A stretch of 64,000 nt of DNA, taken from the NCBI RefSeq assembly GCF_000331575.1, contig NZ_KB223527.1, positions 95,148-159,147 on the forward strand, written 5' to 3'. Shown here one piece after another: positions 23,243 to 33,224 of this stretch. Under the pieces are notes generated by a model, which saw nothing but the letters and a program-made list of their open reading frames with translations, searched no databases and had not been told where the DNA came from. The position numbers and the translations under genes are program-made. The stretch is from Calidifontibacillus oryziterrae. Lineage in GTDB: Bacteria > Bacillota > Bacilli > Bacillales > Bacillaceae_J. Positions within the stretch are counted from its first letter, which is position 1, and each line of letters opens with the position of its first letter.

Positions 23243-24949
23243 CTAAATTTTAAATCTACTAACTAACTGATCTAATTTTCCCGCAAGACTTGCAAGCGAT
23301 TTTGAGTTTGCAGATACGGTTTCCATTGAGCTATTTGCTTCTTCCATGGATGCTGTGGTTTGTTGAATACCCGCTGCTGAGCTTTCGGATACTGCAGCAA
23401 TTTCTTTAATAAATTGATTCATATTGTTGCTATGGGATACTATTGTTCCTAAGTCTTTGGATACAAGCTCAAGTCCACTTACTAATTCAGAAATAGAACG
23501 TAAAATGTTTTCAAATGTTTCTCCAGTTGAATTAACTAGGCTCCTGCCGTCAACTACATGATCAAATCCGTTATGTAATGACTCTACAACCTCATCTGTG
23601 TTTACTTGGATTCCATTAATGATATCGGTAATTTCAGTAACAGATTTTGATACTTGTTCTGCCAATTTACGAACTTCATCAGCAACAACCGCAAAGCCTT
23701 TTCCATGTTCACCAGCTCGAGCTGCTTCGATCGCAGCATTTAATGCTAATAAATTTGTTTGTTCTGATATGTCTTTAATAACTTGAATAAGCATTGAAAT
23801 ATCTTTCGATTGCTTTGCAAGTGCTTCGACACGTTCAACAGCCTTTGTCATTATGCCGTGTACATCGGTCATTTTATTAATTGATTCTCCAATTAATGTT
23901 TGGCCATCGCGTGACATTTCAAGCACGTGATCTGAAGAATTTTGGAAAGTTTCAGTGTCCTGATGAATTTGCGAAATCGTTTCATTGAAAGTACCCATTT
24001 GAGTTACTAAATCATTCGAATGATTCAATTGTGTTTCCGAGCCAGCTGAAAGCTCCTCCATTGTACTAACAACCTGGCTAGTCGCTTCTTTTATATCATG
24101 TGAAGCATGAGAAAGCTCATGACTTTGTTCTTTTAAATTTATTGTTGTCTTTGATACTTGATTAATAATATCTTTTAATTCATGACCCATTTCATTCATT
24201 GCCATATTAAGTTGACCAATCTCATCTTTACGATCTGTTTTTAATCCGCTTGCTTTAAGATTACCATTGGCTATTTCAACGGCATAATTTATAACTTCGC
24301 TCATGTCTCTTTTTACTGATCGTCTTATAAAATTATTGATAAGAAGTCCAATTAATAACGCAATTATAATGGAAGACACTAACAATGTAATCGTTGAAAA
24401 AATGCTGTTGATCACATTATCTTCTGCTCTTTGTCTTTCGGCTTTTATCAGCTCTTTTAACTGCTCCATTTTATCAATCGTTTCATTTCTTATACTCTCT
24501 GAATCTCTTCGAGTGCTTAAATACTCAGGCCGTTTATCATACTTAACATACGGTACAATCTTCTTTTGAAAAAGCTCATTAATCTTGCGATCATTCTCCA
24601 TAATTTTATTGAATAATTGTTGTTCTTCATCAGTCGTTAAAGATGGTTTAATAGAGTTCGCAATATCAATAAATTGTTTTGATTGATCCTGGAATTCTTT
24701 TTGAGATCTTTCATCTTTATAAATAATATAATTGGAAACACTTAAATCCTTTAGTGTAAATAATGAACCCATTTCAGTAATTTGTACTCTTCGAGTTCCA
24801 TGCTTCGACATCTCGTTTACGTTCTCCTCAACCGTTTTCATTTCAAAAAAAACAAAGCTACATGCTGTTAAAAATAACAAAATCGTAGCAGTCAGAGATA
24901 GTCCAAACTTCCATCCAATGCTCAAATTTCTCCAAAATGTTTTCAACAT
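23243..24949 (-). CDS. methyl-accepting chemotaxis protein
   Basis: A chemoreceptor of 568 residues. Transmembrane helices lie at about 12-32 and 188-210, and enclose a helical extracellular sensor of the four-helix-bundle type. A HAMP domain (about 210-265) is followed by the signalling coiled coil with the invariant hairpin [20 protein letters not shown] and [17 protein letters not shown]. It controls the CheA kinase at the membrane. The ligand is unknown. It is a lone gene, as most Bacillus receptors are, convergent with the lipoprotein gene. Confidence 0.95.
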   Translation of the reverse strand: MLKTFWRNLSIGWKFGLSLTATILLFLTACSFVFFEMKTVEENVNEMSKHGTRRVQITEMGSLFTLKDLSVSNYIIYKDERSQKEFQDQSKQFIDIANSIKPSLTTDEEQQLFNKIMENDRKINELFQKKIVPYVKYDKRPEYLSTRRDSESIRNETIDKMEQLKELIKAERQRAEDNVINSIFSTITLLVSSIIIALLIGLLINNFIRRSVKRDMSEVINYAVEIANGNLKASGLKTDRKDEIGQLNMAMNEMGHELKDIINQVSKTTINLKEQSHELSHASHDIKEATSQVVSTMEELSAGSETQLNHSNDLVTQMGTFNETISQIHQDTETFQNSSDHVLEMSRDGQTLIGESINKMTDVHGIMTKAVERVEALAKQSKDISMLIQVIKDISEQTNLLALNAAIEAARAGEHGKGFAVVADEVRKLAEQVSKSVTEITDIINGIQVNTDEVVESLHNGFDHVVDGRSLVNSTGETFENILRSISELVSGLELVSKDLGTIVSHSNNMNQFIKEIAAVSESSAAGIQQTTASMEEANSSMETVSANSKSLASLAGKLDQLVSRFKI

Positions 24950-25238
24950 ATCTTGTTGTCTCCTTCTTCGGATATTATTATAACGAAATATTATAAAAGA
25001 CTATGAAAATTTCCAGTTTTCTATAAATTATAGCATCTTTCAACATAATAGTTACAGTAGTTTTGTGAAGATGTCATTTTTTTATAATAATCTTATATTT
25101 TTATACTTGTATAGTGAATATTGCTCTGAATCTCTGAATAGAGGAGACCTTAGAAACAAGACAATATCCTTGTATAACATATTGTTAATTAGGTAAATAT
25201 AACGTTGAATAGTTGTATCTTGTTAAAGGGGCAAAAGC

Positions 25239-26726
25239 ATGTTATTTAAGAAATTATTTCAGGATCAAGCTTCGTCTTTATCGTATTCTACTTCATTGCA
25301 ACAATTGAAAAAATCTAATGATTTCATTTCGTTTGAGCATAAAGTTGGAAGACATTCGGTTTATATTTCTTATATAAGGTCGTTAATAAATCCAGACATA
25401 TTGCACCGAGATATTTTGCCCTATATTTCTGAAGTAACATTAAAAAATCTCGAATCAATTAAAGCTGCCATACCCATAGAAAATAAATTAATTCCAACTA
25501 ACGTTAATGAAATTTCAACCAAACTACTATCCGGATTTATCATGATCCACCTTACAAATAAACCAAAAGAAGTATTATTAGTTCAAGCAGAATTAAAGCA
25601 ATCACGTCAAGTTGATATCCCTCAAATTGAATTTAGCGTTGTTGGACCAAAGGAAGCGTTTATTGAATCGATTGATACAAATATTCATTTAATAAGAAAA
25701 CGGATTCCTAGTGTAAAATTAAAGATTACTGATTTAACTGTTGGTAAGATCTCAAAAACAAAAATTGCAGTTGTTTATATTGAAGAAATTGCAAACAAAG
25801 AGAATGTGAATACTATTATTCAGAGAATAAATGAGATCGAATTTGACCAAATCATAGATAGCTCTTATATCACACAAATTATTTCGGATAATCACAATTC
25901 ACCGTTTCCACAGCTACTAGACACGGAAAGACCTGACCGGGCAGCAGCAGTATTAGCAGAAGGAAAAATCATTGTAATCGTTGACGGCTCCCCTCACGTT
26001 CTGATAGGACCTACTACATTGGTCGAGTTTTTCTCGGCGTTTGAGGATTATTTCTTGAACCCTCATATTGCCTCGATTTTTCGACTAATCCGTTTGTTTT
26101 CCGTAGGTTTTTCGCTATTAATAACACCAATATATGTTGCTGTTTTGACACATCATTTTGAGTTAATTCCAGTTGACTTAATGAACACGCTTGTCACGTC
26201 GCGCGCTCAGGTCCCTTTACCACCTTTATTAGAGGCAATTTTTCTTGAATTAACGATTGAACTTTTAAGAGAGGCAGGCGCACGCCTTCCTACAAAGGTT
26301 GGTCAAACAATTGGTATCGTGGGTGGTATTGTCATTGGAACTGCTTCTGTTGAAGCTGGACTAACAAGTAATGTCTTGCTAATCATAGTTGCATTGGCAG
26401 CACTTGGATCTTTTACAACACCAATTTACCAAATGGGTAACACCATCCGCCTTGTAAGGTTTCCATTCCTAATATTTGCCCATGCATGGGGATTGGTTGG
26501 TATTGTCATATGCTTTATGTTTTTACTCACCCATTTAATCCGGTTAACATCTCTTGGAAGACCTTTTTTAGAACCGCTCTATCCACCGAGATTAAGCGAT
26601 TTAAAGGATGCGTTTATTCGCATGCCATTTACATTTCAATCAAAGCGCCCATTAGCAGTTCAAAGCAAGAACCGCTACCGTTTTCGTACTGATAAAGCTA
26701 AAAAAAATAAGGATATTGATGAGTGA
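25239..26726 (+). CDS. GerA-type germinant receptor subunit A
   Basis: A protein of 495 residues of the GerAA/GerKA family. A hydrophilic N-terminal domain (about 1-240) ends with the conserved block AAAVLAEGKIIVIVDGSPHV and GPTTLVEFFSAFEDY. About five membrane helices follow, then a basic C-terminus. With GerB and GerC subunits it forms the receptor in the spore inner membrane that senses nutrients. It is the first gene of a compact operon (17 bases to the next), starting after AAAGGGGCAAAAGC. Such operons are made in the forespore under sigma-G; I could not identify that promoter with confidence. Confidence 0.95.
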   Translation: MLFKKLFQDQASSLSYSTSLQQLKKSNDFISFEHKVGRHSVYISYIRSLINPDILHRDILPYISEVTLKNLESIKAAIPIENKLIPTNVNEISTKLLSGFIMIHLTNKPKEVLLVQAELKQSRQVDIPQIEFSVVGPKEAFIESIDTNIHLIRKRIPSVKLKITDLTVGKISKTKIAVVYIEEIANKENVNTIIQRINEIEFDQIIDSSYITQIISDNHNSPFPQLLDTERPDRAAAVLAEGKIIVIVDGSPHVLIGPTTLVEFFSAFEDYFLNPHIASIFRLIRLFSVGFSLLITPIYVAVLTHHFELIPVDLMNTLVTSRAQVPLPPLLEAIFLELTIELLREAGARLPTKVGQTIGIVGGIVIGTASVEAGLTSNVLLIIVALAALGSFTTPIYQMGNTIRLVRFPFLIFAHAWGLVGIVICFMFLLTHLIRLTSLGRPFLEPLYPPRLSDLKDAFIRMPFTFQSKRPLAVQSKNRYRFRTDKAKKNKDIDE

Positions 26727-26743
26727 GGGAAAAGGTGAAATAG

Positions 26744-27832
26744 ATGCTTAAGCCAATTGATAAAAGATACCAAGTCTCTCCATTTTTAGTTTTGTATTTA
26801 ATTAGCTCTGTGCAAATTGGTGTTGGTGTCTTAGGATTTCAGCCATTTTTACTTGATGCTAAAAGTGATGCTTGGATGTCAATCATAATTGCGGGCTTGT
26901 TAGTACATAGTGTTATATGGATTTTGTATAAGATGTTACAAAATAGTAAAGGCGATTTTATTGATATCCATAAGCAAGCATTAGGAAAATGGCTTGGCAA
27001 TTTTTTTAGTGTAGTAATTATGATTTACTTTATTACTACATCGCTTACTGTGATAAGAACTTATATTGAAATCGTACAAGTTGGAATTTTTCCAGAATTA
27101 ACGACTTGGAGTTTAACGTTAGTGTTTTTATTACTTACGTATTATATCGTAATGGGTGGATTTCGGACTGTAGCGGGGATCAGTTTTTTCAGTATTGTCC
27201 TCCCCTCTTACTTGCTTTTAACATTTTTGTTCCCGCTCGAATTTGCCAATTGGGAAAACTTACTTCCATTATTGGAAACAGGCGTAAAGCAAATTGTAAG
27301 TGCTTCAATGAACATGACTCTAAGTTATTTAGGGACGACAACGTTATTGCTGTTTTATCCTTTTATCGAGAATGGAGAGAAATCACAGAAATGGGCTCAC
27401 CTCGGAACGATCATCACAACCCTACTATATATTTATGTTGAAATCGTTTCGATCGTTTTCTATAACCAAGAGCAATTAGAAGAAAAAAATTGGGCAACAA
27501 AGGATTTATGGAAAGTTGTCGAAATGCCATTTGTTGAAAGATTTGAGTATATTGGCATTTCATCTTGGTTTATCATCATTATTCCAAACATTGCGATTAT
27601 GCTTTGGGCAGCAAGTCGAATTGGAAAACGCGTATTTGGTTTTAAACAAAAATACTTCCTTGTACTCTGTTTAATCGTTGTTTTTATCGGCAGCTTCTTG
27701 TTTGAGAGCCGCGAGGAAATTGATCGGTTGAATTCCACCGTATCATCGTTTGGAAGAATTTATTTATTTCTTTACATCCCTGTTTTGTTTGTTATTCATA
27801 AGTTTATGGTAAAAGTGAGGAAAGAGGTATGA
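26744..27832 (+). CDS. GerB-type spore germination permease
   Basis: A protein of 362 residues with about ten membrane helices, of the endospore germination permease family (APC superfamily). The N-terminal QVSPFLVLYLISSVQIGVGV is typical. In receptor complexes the B subunit binds the germinant. It follows AAGGTG after the A subunit gene and overlaps the C subunit gene by four bases (ATGA), so the receptor subunits are translationally coupled. Confidence 0.94.
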   Translation: MLKPIDKRYQVSPFLVLYLISSVQIGVGVLGFQPFLLDAKSDAWMSIIIAGLLVHSVIWILYKMLQNSKGDFIDIHKQALGKWLGNFFSVVIMIYFITTSLTVIRTYIEIVQVGIFPELTTWSLTLVFLLLTYYIVMGGFRTVAGISFFSIVLPSYLLLTFLFPLEFANWENLLPLLETGVKQIVSASMNMTLSYLGTTTLLLFYPFIENGEKSQKWAHLGTIITTLLYIYVEIVSIVFYNQEQLEEKNWATKDLWKVVEMPFVERFEYIGISSWFIIIIPNIAIMLWAASRIGKRVFGFKQKYFLVLCLIVVFIGSFLFESREEIDRLNSTVSSFGRIYLFLYIPVLFVIHKFMVKVRKEV

Positions 27833-28908
27833 AAAAAAATATACTCTTTCTAACATTATTAAGTATTTGTATCGCATCAGGTTTTTCAATGACACCTCGG
27901 ATAATTGATGATATTTTTATGGTCATGATTGTTGGATACGACTACGTTGAGGAAAATTTAATTAAAGGGACAGTCGTCGCCCCAAACTATAAAGCTGATA
28001 ATACAATTGAAAATATCGCATTTACAGATGTATCTTCCATCGTGTATGAAAATCGCGATAAGCTTGAAGCGAAATCCCCACGTCCATTAATAAGCGGTAA
28101 ACTGGAAGCAGCTCTATTTAACAGTGAGCTTGCAGAAAGAGGAATTATCGAGTATGTAGATAACTTGCAGCGTGATCCTATTATTGGTTCTAGAGTGTAT
28201 TTAGCAATATTTGAAGGTTCTACGGAAAAATTTTTACAAAAGCCTCGAGCTGATGTGCCAACAGGTGTTTATATTTCTAGATTAATTGAACAAAACAATG
28301 CTTATGATAACCTACCGAAAACAAATTTGCACATCTTCAGCTATCAATTTTTTTCTAAGGGAATGGATCCGTTTTTACCTTTGTTAAAGGAAGAAAATGA
28401 TAAGGTCGCGATTAAAGGCCTTGCTTTATTTAAACATGACAAGATGGTTTCGGAACTACCAAGAAAGGATTTTTTATATTTCCGGGGTTTGTATGAACAC
28501 TTTGATAATGGCACCATGTTTTTAAAGCTTGAAAACGATGACCTTGTTTTTTTAACCACAATAAAGTCGTATCGTGATTTTGAAGTAAAATATGCTGGGA
28601 AACAATTTAATCCTACTGTAACCATTTTCATTAAAATGGAGGGGATTGTTCGGGAATATACTGGGAGGAAGATCACACCTAAAATCGTCAAGGCGATTGA
28701 ACAGCAAATCAATAAAAATATTGAAGAAAATGCAAATAGAATTGTTAAAGAATTTCAGGAAGTAGGTATTGATCCTATAGGCATTGGAGACCACGTTAGA
28801 AACAGGAATCGAAACTGGGATGAAAAAAAGTGGAAGGATATTTATCCAACGGTTGAAGTGAACGTAAAGGCTGAATTCGAAATTTTAGAGCATGGTATTA
28901 TTAAATAA
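27829..28908 (+). CDS. Ger(x)C-type germinant receptor subunit C
   Basis: A protein of 359 residues with the Ger(x)C domain order: an N-terminal domain to about 190 and a C-terminal domain from about 200, with the late motif KNIEENANRIVKEFQEVGID. This subunit is normally a lipoprotein whose leader ends in a lipobox directly followed by a WD motif. Here the leader is LLSICIASGFSMTPRIIDD. The only cysteine is preceded by isoleucine and not by Gly/Ala/Ser, and the WD residues are missing. It may be secreted or membrane-bound in a different way. It is the last gene of the operon, before a terminator. Confidence 0.88.
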   Translation: MKKNILFLTLLSICIASGFSMTPRIIDDIFMVMIVGYDYVEENLIKGTVVAPNYKADNTIENIAFTDVSSIVYENRDKLEAKSPRPLISGKLEAALFNSELAERGIIEYVDNLQRDPIIGSRVYLAIFEGSTEKFLQKPRADVPTGVYISRLIEQNNAYDNLPKTNLHIFSYQFFSKGMDPFLPLLKEENDKVAIKGLALFKHDKMVSELPRKDFLYFRGLYEHFDNGTMFLKLENDDLVFLTTIKSYRDFEVKYAGKQFNPTVTIFIKMEGIVREYTGRKITPKIVKAIEQQINKNIEENANRIVKEFQEVGIDPIGIGDHVRNRNRNWDEKKWKDIYPTVEVNVKAEFEILEHGIIK

Positions 28909-28949
28909 GGAATCATAGTTGCGGAGCACGGGATTGGTTTTCGCGCTAA

Positions 28950-28993
28950 AATTAGACATGAGGACTAGAACTAGAACCCCTCATGTCTTTCTT
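28950..28993 (+). terminator. gerA-type operon terminator
   Basis: An AGACATGAGG/CCTCATGTCT stem (28954-28963/28979-28988) is followed by TTCTTT. Confidence 0.8.
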
Positions 28994-29104
28994 TAGTATG
29001 AGTATGCAATTTGTTCCTTACAATATCATGAAGCTGAAGCTCCAAAACTCCTCATGTCGTTTTTCGGGATGTTAATTTGTTCAAATAGTAGTGTAAAATT
29101 AAGC

Positions 29105-29386
29105 TTACTGCAGTTTTTCTTTGCAGTAATTGAAAATGAGCTCTAACTCATCGTCCTCAAGCTCGAAATCGATGTAGGCATTCGTTTCGTTTTCATGTAT
29201 TGAGTATTGGGCAATTCGTGTTTCTGTTTCATCATGTACATAAATAACTCTTACATATATTCCTTTTTCGGAATACAACTCATCATCTTCAGGCACTTCG
29301 ATCGAGAGAATAAATTCATACCGCTCTCCTGTCAAAATGCCGGTTGGATCTACTAGTTTTTCCACTTTATGTTCAATAATTTTCAT
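29105..29386 (-). CDS. DUF6509-type small protein
   Basis: A soluble acidic protein of 93 residues that begins MKIIEHKVEKLVDPTGILTG and ends with an acidic helix (DFELEDDELELIF). It resembles the DUF6509/pullulanase family of small Bacillus proteins; the function is unknown. The ATG at 29386 stands about ten bases after AAAGGA. The ATG at 29398 directly follows that site and is less likely. It has no obvious operon partner. Confidence 0.65.
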   Translation of the reverse strand: MKIIEHKVEKLVDPTGILTGERYEFILSIEVPEDDELYSEKGIYVRVIYVHDETETRIAQYSIHENETNAYIDFELEDDELELIFNYCKEKLQ

Positions 29387-29460
29387 TTCTTGTAACATCC
29401 TTTCGCAATGTGCTATTTCAATTATTATTTTATTAAGTTATATCCTGTTTTTTCTATTAC

Positions 29461-29493
29461 TATTTTTGATACTATTTTTGATACTATTTTTGA
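29461..29493. repeat. 12-bp tandem repeat
   Basis: There are nearly three copies of TATTTTTGATAC between the DUF6509 gene and the hydrolase gene. It looks like a slippage-type low-complexity repeat. Confidence 0.6.
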
Positions 29494-29539
29494 CTTATGT
29501 TTTTGAAAAAGGTATCGACCCTTTTATAGTATCATACTT

Positions 29540-30469
29540 CTATCTAAGCTGTTTTTCTATCCAATTAATAATATGACCCGTAACCTCAACACGATTTACT
29601 TCATTTAGCATTTCATGCCGACCTTCTTTATAAAAAATATATTCGATATGCTGGATACCATGGTTTTTATACTGTTTAATAACTTCAACAACACCCTTTG
29701 TATGGTTACCAACAGGATCGTGTTCTCCACTAAAAAATAAGATTGGCAACTGTTTGTTGATATTTTTTACCTCATTATCTTGATGGATAATTTCTAGTCC
29801 AGTTAATAAATCATAAAAGAAACCCGCTGTAGGAATGAAACCGCAAAGAGGATCATCATTATATTTTTTTACTTCATTACGATCTCTTGAGAGCCAGTCA
29901 AATTCCGTTTCAACATTCGCAATTTTTTTGTTATAATTTCCAAATGTCATTTTGTTAAGAAGTGGACTTTTTTCTTTCTTCCCAAGCTTGCGAATTTGTG
30001 CTTTAGCGATTTGTTTACCGATTTTCCCTAGGAACCCAGGATTACCGGCTGTACCTGAGATGATGGCACCATTGACATTGTCTTGAAAGCGTTGGATATA
30101 ACGGCGAACTAAAAACGAGCCCATACTATGTCCTAGAAGAAATATCGGTATGTCGGGATGCTTATCTTTGATGAATTGATTCACTTCATTTAAGTCTTCA
30201 ACAGCTCTTTCGAACCCGTTCTTCTCGGCAAAAAAACCTAAAAGGCCTTGTTTTTCGCCAGTTTTGCCATGACCGCGATGATCATTTCCATAAACAAAAA
30301 TATGATTTTCCACAAGCTCATTAGCAAAAGCTTCATAGCGTTCAATATGCTCTGCCATTCCATGAGATAATTGGACAATTGCTTTTGGAATAATATCGTC
30401 CTCAAACCAACTTTTTATATAAATCTCTTCTCCATCAGACATCGTCAACCATCTGTTCTCTTCTCTCAT
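29540..30469 (-). CDS. alpha/beta hydrolase, monoacylglycerol lipase-like
   Basis: A cytoplasmic serine hydrolase of 309 residues. The oxyanion-hole segment VQLSHGMAEHIERY (about 33-46) and the nucleophile elbow LLGHSMGSFLVRR (about 113-125) are those of the Hydrolase_4/monoacylglycerol lipase group. The acid lies in FFSGEHDPVG and the final histidine in KEGRHEMLNE. It probably hydrolyses mono-acyl lipids or similar esters. It is a single gene, with a GGGGAGAG ribosome site. Confidence 0.88.
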   Translation of the reverse strand: MREENRWLTMSDGEEIYIKSWFEDDIIPKAIVQLSHGMAEHIERYEAFANELVENHIFVYGNDHRGHGKTGEKQGLLGFFAEKNGFERAVEDLNEVNQFIKDKHPDIPIFLLGHSMGSFLVRRYIQRFQDNVNGAIISGTAGNPGFLGKIGKQIAKAQIRKLGKKEKSPLLNKMTFGNYNKKIANVETEFDWLSRDRNEVKKYNDDPLCGFIPTAGFFYDLLTGLEIIHQDNEVKNINKQLPILFFSGEHDPVGNHTKGVVEVIKQYKNHGIQHIEYIFYKEGRHEMLNEVNRVEVTGHIINWIEKQLR

Positions 30470-30540
30470 TTTGCTCTCCCCTCGGTCTTTCCAAAAAATC
30501 CAAATTCTGTTTGGTTCATTTTACCACTTTCCTTATTAAA

Positions 30541-30604
30541 GGTGCCATAGCGGTATCCATAGTAGTGTCCATAGTGGTGTCCATAGAGGTTCCTGACCCC
30601 TCCA
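30541..30604 (+). repeat. GTGTCCATAGWG element, copy 2
   Basis: Four 12-bp units (GGTGCCATAGCG, GTATCCATAGTA, GTGTCCATAGTG, GTGTCCATAGAG) are followed by GTTCCTGACCCC and TCCATTAA. The copy at 37286 has the same tail. Confidence 0.85.
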
Positions 30605-30657
30605 TTAAGTGGAAAATGAATTAAAAAAGGAGGATTAGATATCCCCCTTTATTCAAG

Positions 30658-32949
30658 TTATCTTATTTGAATATTCATTTCTGCTGCTAGTTTTGCTAAT
30701 CGTACAGTCGATACAGCGAGTTCGGCAATTGTCACTTCATCTTTCGGATGGAATTTTTTATTCTCGTCTTCACTTAGAATGTCAAAGGAATTCATTAAAG
30801 CGATATGGCCTTTATAATCATTGTTCATTTCTCTAGTATCAGAGAAATCAAATTTGTAAAGATCATCTTGTTCAGCCACAATTTGTAACCCTAAAGCTCG
30901 TGTATACCAAAATGCCAATTCTTCTCTTGTTAATTTTTCTTCAATGTTAAATGTAGCAGATGAAGTATCGATAACTTTTTGTATAGCCGCTCTCTCGACA
31001 ATTTCAAATAGTGGATGATCTTGTTTTATGTTTGAAAACGTATTTCGTTTAGTATCTTCTCCTTCAATTCGTGGGAAATGATAATAGCCTGATAAAGATT
31101 TTATGACAATCTCTAGGGCTTCTCCTCTTGTAACTGTTTGGTTTGGATTAAACGTAGTAGAATCATCCACCTTCAGTATGTTTGATTCCATTAAAAAGTT
31201 TAATTCATCGGCTGCCCATGGATGGCTTATTTTGTTCTTCGTTTGTTGTAAACCGGTGGTGGCATAGGAATATTTCTGCCATTTTCCAGTAAGTGCGTTG
31301 AAAAATGAATTCCTTTCCCTCATTTTAACAATATACATTACTTTATATTGGTCGTTTCCGTTATTTACATATTGAAGCTGTAAATCGATGCTATCCTTAA
31401 TACCTTTTATAGCTTCCTCTATAGGAATAGCTTTACTCACATCAGGCCATTGATCCTGTTTTGTATAGTTTGTACTTAGCGAAATAAGCTCACCAGTTTC
31501 AGCAGAAACACTTACATTTATGCTGTCACCGTTAACAATATTTCCATTCACCACACGTGGAAAATTGAAAAAATATTGGTTGCTAACGCCATGAAAACTG
31601 TTTAATGTTGATTCGATAGGATAAGCATGTTGATGAGCATGTTGACTTGCATATTGTTTAATATATTCAATAGCTTTGTTAAGAGCCTCGTCTTTCGAAA
31701 TTTGTGGTTTTTTATCCTCATTAGGTTGGAAATCAAAATCGTCAATTGAAATGTTGTTATAGCGAACAATTTCCCCAGTCTGTTTATTTATTTCCATTGA
31801 TGTTCCATGTCCTGATGACCCAGTGCGATACATATATTCAATACTGTACACTTGAATACCATCACGCTCAATCTCTCGTACTTCTTCAATCATAAGCTTA
31901 ACATTATCTTGCTTTGGTGCTAACAGCCTTTCTGCCAATTCTCTTGCTTGTTGTTTCGTCATTGAACTTTGCCCGCTTTTTAACGGCTTGTCAGCAAGCA
32001 TTTTAAATGGTTGCTTCGCAGGTAGTGACGAAACAAAATCATTTCCAATTTGAAACTCTCCTGTTTTTGCATGAATACCATTGAAGGGTGGATATAAAGC
32101 ATACGTCAATACAACGTTACCAGTATTTTTATTATAGTCTCGATCAATCATATATTGTAAATCTACTGAAAGGCCATCTTTAACTTTTTTTAGTGCTTCT
32201 TCTTTTGAAAGAAGTCCTTGAATATTTTCATACGTTTTGTTTCCTGTTGAACGGTTACTATAAAATTGTGTTACTTCTCCATTACCTAAAACAGACACAT
32301 TAATCGTCTGATCCTGAACTGGAATGCCGTTTTCCAATCGTTCATACAAAAATTGATATTGTATCGGCTCTGTTAACGGTTGATTTATAGATGAAGGGAA
32401 AATCATATCATTCATATCCGCTAATCTGTAGTTACCAGTACCGACCATATTCTTTAAAAAGTTTAAAGCAATGTCTTGAGCCTCTTGTTTCGAGACTTTA
32501 GGTGGATATAATGCCGAAGAAACATCCTCTGGAGAATAATGATAGGAAACTAACTTTAAATCCTTTCCAATAAACTCAAAGTTTCCATTTACATATTTAC
32601 CATTTCCTACATCTTGAAAAAAATGAAGATTGTACACTTCCTCTTCGTTACCAGGCATATATGGATGTAAATTTAGCCTAAAATCTTGATCTGCAACAAA
32701 ATCGAATTTGTTTGGGAACATGGAACGAACCTTCTCAATTAATTTCTCTTTCTCAACATCCATTCCCTTTTCCACTACAGCCTGTGAAACATTCATTAAT
32801 TCGTTTGCAGATATTTCATTACCTCCAACTTTTACTTCACCAATAACCTCTGAAACCTGGGTTGCAGCGTATCCTTGTGCTGCCGGCAATGTACCGGAAA
32901 ATACCAACGCCGAGATAAGAGCAGCTGAACTAAATTTTCTAATTGGCAT
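30658..32949 (-). CDS. SLH-anchored YcdB/YcdC-repeat surface protein
   Basis: A protein of 763 residues with a signal peptide (cleavage near AQGYA, about 29). Residues ~40-560 contain YcdB/YcdC (PepSY-like) repeats, seen as recurring EA-(L/I)-K-GL and TGE-(I/L)-x-(R/S) blocks such as SKEEALKKVKDGLSVDLQYM and KQTGEIVRYN. Residues ~575-760 hold three S-layer-homology motifs (for example FNPNQTVTRGEALEIVIKSL and FHPKDEVTIAELAVSTVRLA) that bind pyruvylated wall polymer. PepSY-type modules are thought to inhibit proteases or regulate secreted enzymes; the actual role here is unknown. It is a single gene. Confidence 0.85.
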   Translation of the reverse strand: MPIRKFSSAALISALVFSGTLPAAQGYAATQVSEVIGEVKVGGNEISANELMNVSQAVVEKGMDVEKEKLIEKVRSMFPNKFDFVADQDFRLNLHPYMPGNEEEVYNLHFFQDVGNGKYVNGNFEFIGKDLKLVSYHYSPEDVSSALYPPKVSKQEAQDIALNFLKNMVGTGNYRLADMNDMIFPSSINQPLTEPIQYQFLYERLENGIPVQDQTINVSVLGNGEVTQFYSNRSTGNKTYENIQGLLSKEEALKKVKDGLSVDLQYMIDRDYNKNTGNVVLTYALYPPFNGIHAKTGEFQIGNDFVSSLPAKQPFKMLADKPLKSGQSSMTKQQARELAERLLAPKQDNVKLMIEEVREIERDGIQVYSIEYMYRTGSSGHGTSMEINKQTGEIVRYNNISIDDFDFQPNEDKKPQISKDEALNKAIEYIKQYASQHAHQHAYPIESTLNSFHGVSNQYFFNFPRVVNGNIVNGDSINVSVSAETGELISLSTNYTKQDQWPDVSKAIPIEEAIKGIKDSIDLQLQYVNNGNDQYKVMYIVKMRERNSFFNALTGKWQKYSYATTGLQQTKNKISHPWAADELNFLMESNILKVDDSTTFNPNQTVTRGEALEIVIKSLSGYYHFPRIEGEDTKRNTFSNIKQDHPLFEIVERAAIQKVIDTSSATFNIEEKLTREELAFWYTRALGLQIVAEQDDLYKFDFSDTREMNNDYKGHIALMNSFDILSEDENKKFHPKDEVTIAELAVSTVRLAKLAAEMNIQIR

Positions 32950-33161
32950 ATTGAACCTCCCTGTTTAATCACTCATTTAATTTAGACGGGATCAAGGTGG
33001 AAAAAGTTTCAATATTTTCTAAATTTATTGGAAACTTTTATTAAAAATTAAAATTGCTTTTAGTTATTCCAACGATTAACAAAAATTATCCAGACAGAAT
33101 TTTCAAAAAACATATTGAATTGATAAATAAATTGTGCTATTTTTAAAATTAATTATTTTTT

Positions 33162-33208
33162 GAAGTCTAAACTTCATTTTTTCATGATTAAAAGTTTTGA
33201 CTTCAAAA
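33162..33208. promoter_or_regulatory. candidate RpiR operators
   Basis: Two inverted repeats lie just upstream of the regulator gene: GAAGTCTAAACTTC (33162-33175) and the perfect palindrome TTTTGACTTCAAAA (33195-33208). Both contain GAAGT/ACTTC-type halves. Autoregulation by the RpiR protein is the simplest reading. Confidence 0.5.
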
Positions 33209-33224
33209 TAAGGGTGAGAGCAAA

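Noticed and set aside
29461..29493. terminator-type T-rich tract
   Set aside because: It has no stem; it is a 12-bp slippage repeat.
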